Below are positions 1 to 5,351 of a stretch of DNA of 7,443 bases, in pieces. The notes under the pieces were generated by a model. The model worked only from the letters and a program-made list of their open reading frames with translations, was not told where the DNA came from and ran no database searches. This stretch comes from Actinomycetota bacterium. GTDB lineage: Bacteria > Actinomycetota > Actinomycetes > Streptosporangiales > Streptosporangiaceae. The translations under genes and the position numbers were made by a program. Position 1 is the stretch's first letter, and every line of letters begins with the position of its first letter. Location of the stretch: contig QGUZ01000249.1 in assembly GCA_003242605.1 (NCBI GenBank), positions 1 through 7,443 on the forward strand, given 5' to 3'.

Positions 1-471
1 GCGATCACCAGCGGCGGCACGTCGGTCGAGGTGGAGTGGGCGGTGCCCGAGCGGCCCGCGCCCGCCGCCGACGCCCGGCCCGAGGCGGCGCCGGCCTGGC
101 AGGCGCCGCACCCGAACGGCGCGGCGCACGGCGCGTCCGGTGGCCCGCCGCCCGCCGCGCGGCAGGCCTCGCCGAACGGCGACGCGCCCGCCGAGCCGGC
201 CGACCCCGCCGGCGGCGGGGAGGCCGTGGTCATCTCGGCCCCCATGGTCGGCACCTTCTACCGCGCGCCCGAGCCCGGCGCCCCACCGTACGTCGAGGTC
301 GGCGACCTGGTGGAGGCCGGGCAGCAGATCGGGATCATCGAGGCGATGAAGCTGATGAACCCGATCGTGGCCGAGCAGTCCGGCAGGGTCGGCGAGATCC
401 TCGTCGGGGACGGCACACCGGTCGAGTACGGCCAGCCGCTGATCGTTCTCCGGCGGGGCGACACCCAGTGA
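1..471 (+). CDS. accB: Biotin carboxyl carrier protein of acetyl-CoA carboxylase (5' end cut by window)
   Basis: The reading frame is open from base 1, so the true start lies upstream; the GTG at 31 is internal. The visible N-terminus (VEVEW) resembles the short beta region at the start of AccB proteins. A Pro/Ala/Gly-rich flexible linker follows (about bases 45-220), then a biotinyl domain. The domain holds the biotinylation motif EAMKLMN, with the acceptor lysine codon at 349-351. It also has the 'thumb' segment (GTFYRAPEPGAPPYVEVGD), which marks acetyl-CoA carboxylase carriers rather than the thumbless biotinyl domains of other carboxylases. The protein carries biotin between the biotin carboxylase and carboxyltransferase for malonyl-CoA synthesis in the cytoplasm. 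accC starts 10 nt after its stop, so they are surely co-transcribed. The carboxyltransferase genes are not visible and may lie upstream. Confidence 0.93.
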   Translation, partial: AITSGGTSVEVEWAVPERPAPAADARPEAAPAWQAPHPNGAAHGASGGPPPAARQASPNGDAPAEPADPAGGGEAVVISAPMVGTFYRAPEPGAPPYVEVGDLVEAGQQIGIIEAMKLMNPIVAEQSGRVGEILVGDGTPVEYGQPLIVLRRGDTQ

Positions 472-481
472 CGGGAGTGCC

Positions 482-1837
482 ATGTTCAACACGATCCTCA
501 TCGCCAACCGCGGCGAGATCGCGCTGCGCGTGCTGCGGACCTGCCGGGAGATGGGCGTCCGCGCGGTGGTCGCCCACTCGACCGCGGACCGGGACACCCC
601 CGCGGTACGGCTCGCCGACGAGTCGATCCAGATCGGCCCGCCGCAGCCCAGGCGCAGCTACCTCAACCCGGCCGCGATCGTCGCCGCCGCGCTGCAGACC
701 GGCGCCGAGGCGATCCACCCGGGCTACGGCTTTCTGTCGGAGAACCCGGAGTTCGCCGAGATCTGCCAGGCGCACGGGCTCACGCTGATCGGCCCGCCGC
801 CCGAGGTGATCGCCCGCCTGGGGGACAAGTGCTCGGCCCGGGCCTTCGCGCTCGAGGCGCGGCTGCCGGTGCTGCCGGGCAGCACCGGGGAGGTTGCCGA
901 CCCGGCCGAGGCGAAGCGCATCGCCGACGAGGCCGGGTACCCGGTGGTGATCAAGGCGGCCGCGGGCGGCGGCGGCCGGGCGATGCGGGTGGTGCGCGAC
1001 CCCCGCGAGTTCCTGCCCGCGTTCACCGCCACCCGCCGGGAGGCGGTGGCGCTGTTCGGCGACGGCCGGGTCTACGTGGAGAAGTACCTGGACACGGCGC
1101 GGCACATCGAGGTACAGGTGCTCGCCGACCGGCACGGCAACGTCGTCCACCTCGGCGCGCGGGACTGCTCGATCCAGCGCCGCCGGCAGAAGGTGATCGA
1201 GGAGACGCCGCCGCCCGGCCTGCCGGAGAAGGCGATCGAGCGCCTCGGCGCGCTCGCGGTCCGGGCCGCCCGCGCCGCCGGGTACGTCGGGGCGGGCACG
1301 TTCGAGTTCGTGCTCGACGAGGACGGCGGCGCGTACTTCATCGAGGCGAACTGCCGGCTCCAGGTGGAGCACCCGATCACCGAGATGGTGACCGGCGTCG
1401 ACCTCGTGCGCGAGCAGCTGCTCATCGCGGCCGGGCGGCCGCTCACCCGCCCGCGGGACGTGGTCCCGTCCGGCGTGGCCCTGGAGTGCCGGGTGAACGC
1501 CGAGGACCCGTTCCGCAACTTCGTGCCCACCCCCGGCCTGGTCACCGAGTTCACCCCGCCGGGCGGGCCGTTCACCCGGGTGGACACGCACGTGGAGCCG
1601 AACCTGCGCATCACCGCCGACTACGACCCGCTGCTGGCGAAGGTGGCGGTGTGGGCGCCGACGCGGGACGAGGTGCTCGCCCGGATGGACCGGGCGCTCG
1701 GCGAGTTCCGCATCGCCGGGCCGGGGCTGTGCACGAACCTGCCGTTCCTGCGCGACGTGCTCGCCCACCCGCTGTTCCGGCACGCCAAGCACACCACCGC
1801 GCTGGTCGACCAAATGATGTCGGCGCCGCTGTCGTGA
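482..1837 (+). CDS. accC: Biotin carboxylase subunit of acetyl-CoA carboxylase (free-standing)
   Basis: 451 aa, the usual length of a single-domain biotin carboxylase (E. coli AccC is 449 aa). It carboxylates biotin on AccB using ATP and bicarbonate. The N-terminal domain begins ILIANRGEIALRV. The ATP-grasp region has the Gly-rich loop AAAGGGGRAM (159-168). Catalytic residues fall at or within one position of E. coli numbering: K116, K158, H208, K237, E275, E288, N290, R292, Q294, E296 and R337. The chain ends after the BC C-terminal domain with no fused BCCP or carboxyltransferase, unlike the fused alpha subunits common in actinomycetes. One oddity is the active-site strand EANCRLQVEHP: flanking positions 289 and 291 are A and C instead of the usual M and T, while the catalytic residues are kept. 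The ATG at 482 is preceded by GGGAG at 474-478 and lies 10 nt after accB. Confidence 0.95.
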   Translation: MFNTILIANRGEIALRVLRTCREMGVRAVVAHSTADRDTPAVRLADESIQIGPPQPRRSYLNPAAIVAAALQTGAEAIHPGYGFLSENPEFAEICQAHGLTLIGPPPEVIARLGDKCSARAFALEARLPVLPGSTGEVADPAEAKRIADEAGYPVVIKAAAGGGGRAMRVVRDPREFLPAFTATRREAVALFGDGRVYVEKYLDTARHIEVQVLADRHGNVVHLGARDCSIQRRRQKVIEETPPPGLPEKAIERLGALAVRAARAAGYVGAGTFEFVLDEDGGAYFIEANCRLQVEHPITEMVTGVDLVREQLLIAAGRPLTRPRDVVPSGVALECRVNAEDPFRNFVPTPGLVTEFTPPGGPFTRVDTHVEPNLRITADYDPLLAKVAVWAPTRDEVLARMDRALGEFRIAGPGLCTNLPFLRDVLAHPLFRHAKHTTALVDQMMSAPLS

Positions 1838-1850
1838 AAACAATTCGGCT

Positions 1851-2498
1851 ATGCGCAAATACGTGGTGATGGGCCCGCCGGGCAGCGGGAAGGGCACGCA
1901 GGCCCGGATGCTCTGCCACGATCTGGGCCTCGCGCACATCAGCGTCGGCGCGATTTTCCGCTGGCATGTCGCTAATCACACCCGGCTCGGCGCGCGGGTG
2001 CGCCGGGTAATGGCCGAGGGACGGCTCGTCGACGACGAGACGGTGAACCGGGTGGTGCGCGAGCGGCTCGACCTGCACGACTGGAACCACGGATTCGTCA
2101 TCGACGGTTTTCCGCGTAACCGGGCGCAGGCCGAGTTCTTTTTGGAGCGGTACGACGTGGACGCGGTCGTGCTGCTCGAGCTGCCTGACGAGGAGGTGCG
2201 GCGGCGGGTGCGCGCCCGCCGCCGGTGCGCCCGGTGCGGCCGCGACCACAACCTCGTCACGCGGCCGCCGCGCGCCCCGGGCCGGTGCGACGCGTGCGGC
2301 GGCGAGCTCGTGGTCCGCGAGGACGACACGCCCGAGGCGGTGGAGGCGCGGCTGCGCGACCACCACGCCGCCTTCGGGCCGGTGCTGGAGCTGTTCCGCG
2401 GCAAGGAGCGCGTGCTCGAGGTCGACGGGCGGCCGGACCCGGCGACGGTGCAGCACGGCATCCGGGACGGGCTGGGGCTGCCGCCGTACCGGGACTGA
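1851..2498 (+). CDS. adk: Adenylate kinase family nucleoside monophosphate kinase, zinc-finger LID type (paralogue)
   Basis: 215 aa, normal for long-form adenylate kinases (ATP + AMP to 2 ADP, cytoplasmic). Visible motifs: P-loop GPPGSGKGTQ (8-17), DGFPR (85-89), the LID domain with a four-cysteine zinc site (C126, C129, C146, C149) and REDDT with R/D residues closing the active site. LID arginines (R119, R123 and R131 equivalents) are present. In the NMP-binding helix the family signature ISTGDMLR reads ISVGAIFR, so the Thr and Asp normally near the AMP base are V32 and A34. The housekeeping adk usually sits in the secY ribosomal-protein cluster; this copy follows accC by 13 nt and is probably a second, specialised copy. 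No Shine-Dalgarno sequence is visible before the ATG, so translation may depend on coupling to accC. The start is fixed by the P-loop position; no in-frame start precedes it closely. AMP may not be the preferred substrate. Confidence 0.88.
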   Translation: MRKYVVMGPPGSGKGTQARMLCHDLGLAHISVGAIFRWHVANHTRLGARVRRVMAEGRLVDDETVNRVVRERLDLHDWNHGFVIDGFPRNRAQAEFFLERYDVDAVVLLELPDEEVRRRVRARRRCARCGRDHNLVTRPPRAPGRCDACGGELVVREDDTPEAVEARLRDHHAAFGPVLELFRGKERVLEVDGRPDPATVQHGIRDGLGLPPYRD

Positions 2499-2511
2499 TC
2501 CGCGGCGGCGC

Positions 2512-2886
2512 TCACTTCGCGGTGGACCCGGGCCGGGGCACGTTGAGCTCGTCGAGCGCGGCCTGGGCGGTGGCGAGGTCCTCGGCGGAGAAGCACCCCG
2601 GGTTGTTGATGACGTGGTAGAGCGAGGTACGGGCCTTGATCCGGTGCTGCGCGCTGTCCGGATCGAGCCCGCGCGCCTCGGCCATGAACCGGGTGCTCTC
2701 CTGGCGGATCATGGCGCACTCGTCGTCGATCCCGTCGGCGGTGCCGAGCCGCCCCACGAAAAACCCCGCGGCGAACGAGCACAGCGAGATCGTCGCGGCG
2801 ACGAGCACGAGGACGACGCGCATCTCCCGGGTGAGCCCGAGACGCAGCAGGCGCAGCATCGCGGCGTGCATGCTTTCGTTGCGCAT
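2512..2886 (-). CDS. Small one-pass membrane protein of unknown function
   Basis: 124 aa when started at the ATG at 2886, preceded on the minus strand by AGGTAGGT. The frame stays open further upstream, but that part is Arg/Gly/Pro-rich and looks non-coding. A short basic N-terminus (LRLLRLGLTREMR) precedes one hydrophobic segment, about residues 24-47, VVLVLVAATISLCSFAAGFF then VGRL. A soluble tail of about 75 residues follows with two cysteines (C57, C98) that could form a disulfide if the tail is outside the cell. The basic N-terminus suggests N-in, C-out orientation. The tail is acidic and looks helical near its end (SAEDLATAQAALDEL). I do not recognise a family. The gene converges on adk with only 13 nt between stops, and is divergent from lsr2. 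Later starts at Met6 or Met10 are possible. Codon ending bias supports it being real. Confidence 0.7.
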   Translation of the reverse strand: MRNESMHAAMLRLLRLGLTREMRVVLVLVAATISLCSFAAGFFVGRLGTADGIDDECAMIRQESTRFMAEARGLDPDSAQHRIKARTSLYHVINNPGCFSAEDLATAQAALDELNVPRPGSTAK

Positions 2887-3010
2887 ACCTACCTGACGCA
2901 ACGGATGATCTTGAGGTTGACCCGCGGGCGGGTACGGCGGGCGCCGCCCGGGCGCGCGCCGCGCAGGGCGCCGGCGTCCTCCGCGATCCGGGAAAGCGGC
3001 GCGGCCGGCC

Positions 3011-3045
3011 GAATCCCGCCCGCCGGGATTACCCGGCGAATCCCG
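3011..3045. repeat. Two direct GAATCCCG copies flanking an inverted CGGGATT copy
   Basis: GAATCCCG occurs at 3011-3018 and again at 3038-3045. Between them CGGGATT (3024-3030) is the exact reverse complement of AATCCCG. The middle copy can pair with the left copy (7 bp, 5-nt loop) or the right one (7 bp, 8-nt loop). It lies about 125 bp upstream of the membrane-protein start and 170 bp upstream of lsr2, so a regulator-binding site or an RNA switch are both possible; neither is shown. Confidence 0.5.
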
Positions 3046-3165
3046 GGCGCCGGCGCGAGCCACGCGGAATGCCGCCGGCCTCGCCATTCGGCCGCCGCCG
3101 TACCGCGCCAATGACTTTCCCTCTGAATTTCTCCGACACCGGAGGTAAACACGCCGCGGATGCCT

Positions 3166-3198
3166 TAGGCTCTGCACAGGTGATTGTTGCGGGTCACC
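3166..3198 (+). promoter_or_regulatory. Possible lsr2 promoter -10 element and leader inverted repeat
   Basis: TAGGCT at 3166-3171 fits the actinobacterial TAnnnT -10 pattern and would place a transcript start near 3178. No good -35 box is seen 17-18 bp upstream. Directly after it, GGTGA (3179-3183) and TCACC (3194-3198) form a 5-bp inverted repeat with a 10-nt spacer, which could be a small leader hairpin or an operator half-site pair. Weak evidence. Confidence 0.3.
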
Positions 3199-3218
3199 AA
3201 TTTGAGGAAGGAAACACG

Positions 3219-3590
3219 ATGGCACGGAAGACCGTCGTTACCCTCACCGACGACATCGACGGCGAACTCGCCGACGAGACGGTCCGGTTCGGGATTGACG
3301 GCGTCTACTACGAGATCGACCTGCGGGAAAGCAACGCGCGGAAACTCCGCGAGATTCTGCAGCCGTACCGGTCCGCGGCGCGCCGCACCAGCCCGCCCAC
3401 CCGCGGCAAGGCCTCCCGGAGCCGCTCCTCCGCGGCCGACCGGGCGCGCTCGGCGGAGATCCGCGCCTGGGCGCGGCGGCACGGCCTGCCGGTGAGCGAG
3501 CGCGGCCGCATCTCCGCCGCCCTCATCGCCGCCTACAAGGCGAACGACCCGAGCCGGCTCAAGGGCACCGGCTCGGGTCGGCAGGGGTGA
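3219..3590 (+). CDS. lsr2: Lsr2-family nucleoid-associated protein
   Basis: 123 aa. Lsr2 proteins bind and bridge AT-rich DNA and silence foreign or specialised-metabolism genes in actinobacteria. Residues 1-50 form the N-terminal beta-hairpin/helix oligomerisation domain (TVVTLTDDIDGELADETVRF, then YYEIDL and NARKLREIL). Residues 51-77 are a basic Ser/Arg/Pro linker. The C-terminal DNA-binding domain (78-108) has IRAWARRHGLPVSERGR, with the minor-groove-inserting R95-G96-R97, then AALIAAYKA. The ATG at 3219 has a strong ribosome site, AGGAAGGA, 7 nt upstream; the frame is open further upstream, but only this start matches the family N-terminus. A tail, NDPSRLKGTGSGRQG, extends past the usual end of the domain and is encoded by a perfect inverted repeat. 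Many actinomycetes carry more than one Lsr2 copy; which one this is cannot be told here. Confidence 0.95.
   Translation: MARKTVVTLTDDIDGELADETVRFGIDGVYYEIDLRESNARKLREILQPYRSAARRTSPPTRGKASRSRSSAADRARSAEIRAWARRHGLPVSERGRISAALIAAYKANDPSRLKGTGSGRQG
3546..3579 (+). terminator. Perfect 12-bp hairpin inside the 3' end of lsr2
   Basis: GACCCGAGCCGG (3546-3557) and CCGGCTCGGGTC (3568-3579) are exact reverse complements around a 10-nt loop. The hairpin encodes Lsr2 residues 110-121 and ends 11 nt before the end of the stop codon. There is no T-run after it, as is common for actinomycete hairpin terminators. It probably stabilises the mRNA end or helps termination. Confidence 0.6.
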
Positions 3591-3606
3591 CGCCGCGGCG
3601 TCCCCC
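3584..3606. terminator. Second hairpin covering the lsr2 stop codon
   Basis: GACGCCGCGGCGTC (3589-3602) is a perfect 14-bp palindrome overlapping the stop codon TGA (3588-3590). Flanking GGGG (3584-3587) and CCCC (3603-3606) extend the stem past a single bulged T. Five bases after the first hairpin, it makes a tandem-hairpin end to the lsr2 transcript. No T-tract follows. Confidence 0.5.
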
Positions 3607-3609
3607 CTC

Positions 3610-3631
3610 GGTTCCGGTTCGGTTCCGGTTC
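3610..3631. repeat. 11-bp perfect tandem duplication
   Basis: GGTTCCGGTTC occurs twice back to back (3610-3620, 3621-3631) in the non-coding convergent region between lsr2 and the P450 gene. Each unit itself contains the near-repeat GGTTCC/GGTTC, suggesting replication slippage. No function is apparent. Confidence 0.75.
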
Positions 3632-3701
3632 AGACGTCCCAGCTTCCAGCTCCAGGCCGGCTCGCGGTACGGGCGTCATAGCCCACCTGGAGCACTCCCC
3701 G

Positions 3702-3724
3702 GCCCGGCGGCCGCGCCGCCGGGC
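3702..3724 (-). terminator. Hairpin terminator of the P450 gene
   Basis: GCCCGGCGGC (3702-3711) and GCCGCCGGGC (3715-3724) pair perfectly over 10 bp with a 3-nt loop. It begins 3 nt beyond the stop codon of the minus-strand P450 gene. It lacks a U-tract, but its position and strength fit a transcript end, and it could also block read-through from lsr2. Confidence 0.6.
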
Positions 3725-3727
3725 GCG

Positions 3728-4915
3728 TCACCAGGCCACGGGCAGCGACTCGAGGCCGTAGACGATCGCGAGCTTGCGGAACTTGACCTCCTCCCACGGC
3801 ACGTCGACCCGCAGCGTGGGGAACCGGCGGGCGATCGCGGGGAACGCGATGCGCAGCTCCATGCGGGCGAGCGGCGCGCCCACGCAGTGGTGGATGCCGT
3901 GGCCGAACGCGACGTGCGAGGGCAGGTCGCGGGTGGGGTCGACGGTGTCCATGTCGGGGTCGCCCTCGCGGCGCAGCGCCGGGTCGCGGTTGGCGCCGAC
4001 CAGCGAGCAGAGCACCATCTCGCCCTTCTTGATCTCCTGACCGGCGAGCACGAGGTCCTCACGGGCGAACCGCGGGAACGCGACCTGCACCACGGTGAGG
4101 TAGCGCAGCAGCTCCTCCACGAGCGGCGGCACCGCCGCGTCGTCCTCCCGGATGCGGTCGAAGTGCTCCCGGTTGCGCAGCAGCCACAGCGTGCCGAGCG
4201 CGAGCATGCTCGTGCTCGTGTCGTGCCCGCCGGTGAGGATGCCGTCGGCGAGGCTCGCCAGCTCGCGGTCGGTCAGCTCGTCGCCGTGGTTGCGCAGCAG
4301 CGAGCCGAGCAGCCCGTCACCGGGGTTGCGGCGCTCCCGCGCCACCAGGTCGGTGAGGTACTCCATCGACTCGTTGATCGCGGCGATCGACGCCTCCGGG
4401 CCGCCGGAGAAGTCGAACCGGTCCTTGGCGTACGCCTCGAACCGCTCCTGCTCCTCGTACGACACGCCGAGCAGCTCGCACACCACCTTGGACGGGATCG
4501 GCAGGGCGAACTCCTTGACGAAGTCGACCGGCGGGCCCTGCTTCTCCATCGCGTCGAGGTGGCTGTTGACGATCGCCTCGATGCGCGGCTCCAGCCGGCG
4601 CAGCCGCTTCACGGTGAACTCCGGGGTGAGCAGCTTGCGCAGCCGGGTGTGCTCCGGCGGGTCGCGGAAGCCCAGGCCGCCCGGGTCCTCCTGCTGCGAA
4701 CCCATGCCGATGACGTTGGCGAAGTCGTTGCTGAACCGCTCGTGGTCGCCGAGTACGGCCCGCACGTCCTCGTAACGGGTGACGAACCAGACCGTGCTCC
4801 CGCCCGGAATCTGCAGCGGATAGACGGCGTGTTCGGCGCGGATCCGCGCCAGTTCGCTCACCGGGTCGAAGCCCTCGCGCATGAACTGTATGAGCGGGAA
4901 CTCGGTATCAGTCAT
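3728..4915 (-). CDS. Cytochrome P450 (bacterial soluble type)
   Basis: 395 aa, a complete soluble class I bacterial P450; no membrane anchor. Landmarks: C-helix FRDPPEHTRLRKLL (83-96), I-helix LTGGHDTSTSM (227-237) with acid-alcohol pair D232-T233, K-helix E268-L-L-R271, and the haem loop FGHGIHHCVGAPLARMEL with axial ligand C344 (codon 3884-3886, minus strand). The I-helix begins GGHDT where AGHET is more usual. Such enzymes hydroxylate or oxidatively couple natural products or xenobiotics, needing ferredoxin and a reductase; neither partner is in the window, and the substrate cannot be read from sequence. The ATG at 4915 has AGGAAG 4 nt upstream; an ATG 4 nt further upstream is out of frame and stops after three codons. 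The gene converges with lsr2 and is divergent from the EF-Tu gene. Confidence 0.96.
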   Translation of the reverse strand: MTDTEFPLIQFMREGFDPVSELARIRAEHAVYPLQIPGGSTVWFVTRYEDVRAVLGDHERFSNDFANVIGMGSQQEDPGGLGFRDPPEHTRLRKLLTPEFTVKRLRRLEPRIEAIVNSHLDAMEKQGPPVDFVKEFALPIPSKVVCELLGVSYEEQERFEAYAKDRFDFSGGPEASIAAINESMEYLTDLVARERRNPGDGLLGSLLRNHGDELTDRELASLADGILTGGHDTSTSMLALGTLWLLRNREHFDRIREDDAAVPPLVEELLRYLTVVQVAFPRFAREDLVLAGQEIKKGEMVLCSLVGANRDPALRREGDPDMDTVDPTRDLPSHVAFGHGIHHCVGAPLARMELRIAFPAIARRFPTLRVDVPWEEVKFRKLAIVYGLESLPVAW

Positions 4916-5028
4916 CCATCTTCCTCATCGTCCAGCAGCCGAACAGGAGCATAGGGCGCATAAAACGCACTCCACCACCTATCGCCCTCCCAAAAACCTG
5001 TTGCGCGGGACACACCGCACGCCGACCA

Positions 5029-5252
5029 TGGTGGCCATGATCAGGTACGCCGACCTTCAGCCGCCCGCCGTCGCGGGCGCGGTCGCGCGTGCCCTCCCGG
5101 CCGGCGCCCGGACGACGGCGCCGGTCATGGAGCCGTTCCCGTCCGCTTCGCGTTTCGCGGCGGTTCGCACGGTCCGGCCCGCATCCCCGTACGCGGCGTC
5201 GTCCGCGGCCTTCGCCTCGGCGTCGGCCGCGCTCGACGGCGTCGAGCGCTGA
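5029..5252 (+). CDS. Doubtful small ORF upstream of the EF-Tu gene
   Basis: A frame from ATG 5029 (or 5038) encodes about 71-74 aa, rich in Ala, Ser, Pro and Val, beginning MIRYADLQPP and ending AALDGVER. Of its 71 codons from 5038, all but six end in G or C, which is coding-like. However, a minus-strand ORF at 5057-5299 (80 aa, GTG start) shares the same third positions, so the bias does not choose the strand. First-position GC is only slightly above second-position GC in the plus frame, weakly favouring plus. No clear ribosome site precedes either ATG. It resembles no family I know; it could be a leader peptide, a gene remnant or nothing. The stop is directly followed by the 5253-5290 hairpin. 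Confidence 0.2.
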
Positions 5253-5313
5253 CCCTTTCCCGGCCGTCCGGGTGACCCGACGGGGAAGGGTAGTCGCACC
5301 GCTCCGGGTCACC
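5253..5313 (+). promoter_or_regulatory. Leader with two mutually exclusive hairpins before the EF-Tu gene
   Basis: Hairpin A: CCCTTTCCC (5253-5261) pairs with GGGGAAGGG (5282-5290), 9 bp including one G-U pair, with a smaller GTC/GAC and GGG/CCC stem inside. Hairpin B: GGTGACCCG (5271-5279) pairs perfectly with CGGGTCACC (5305-5313), 9 bp. B uses the inner arm of A and encloses its right outer arm, so the two cannot form together. The arrangement ends 38 nt before the ATG and resembles an attenuator. Hairpin A has no T-run. Whether the region is transcribed is not known. Confidence 0.4.
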
Positions 5314-5351
5314 ACCTCCTCGATCATTTCCGCGACCCACGGGGAACGAGC

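Larger units (their letters stand above)
2887..3218. promoter_or_regulatory. Divergent intergenic region between the small membrane protein gene and lsr2
   Basis: 332 bp without a convincing gene; open frames here are Arg/Pro/Gly-rich and lack coding bias. It must hold the promoters of both flanking genes. The central part (2940-3060) is extremely GC-rich and contains the GAATCCCG repeats described separately. The last 110 bases before lsr2 are clearly less GC-rich, as expected for a promoter and untranslated leader. Confidence 0.55.
4916..5351. promoter_or_regulatory. Divergent intergenic region between the P450 gene and the EF-Tu gene
   Basis: 436 bp. The part nearest the P450 gene (4945-5000) is clearly AT-richer than the surroundings and likely holds its promoter; on the minus strand TATGCT (4948-4953) is a plausible -10 about 33 nt before the ATG, with no clear -35. 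The middle (5029-5299) is GC-rich with coding-like third positions. The right part contains the hairpins before the EF-Tu gene. I could not identify a convincing promoter for the EF-Tu gene. Confidence 0.5.

Noticed and set aside
335..1939. 534-aa minus-strand ORF across accB/accC
   Set aside because: Arg/Pro/Gly-rich shadow of strongly supported plus-strand genes in a GC-rich genome; no family motif.
2614..3114. 166-aa plus-strand ORF opposite the small membrane protein and into the intergenic region
   Set aside because: No motif, Arg/Pro-rich, overlaps a better-supported gene; no ribosome site.
3610..3631. Tandem GGTTCCGGTTC considered as a CRISPR or attachment-site repeat
   Set aside because: Only two adjoining copies with no spacers, integrase or tRNA gene nearby; best seen as slippage.
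3587..4954. 455-aa plus-strand ORF opposite the P450 gene
   Set aside because: Antisense shadow; the minus-strand frame contains every P450 motif.
5314..5320. ACCTCCT in the tuf3 leader, identical to the anti-Shine-Dalgarno core of 16S rRNA
   Set aside because: Seven bases in a GC-rich leader are easily chance; there is no further 16S similarity and no partner sequence at the tuf3 ribosome site.
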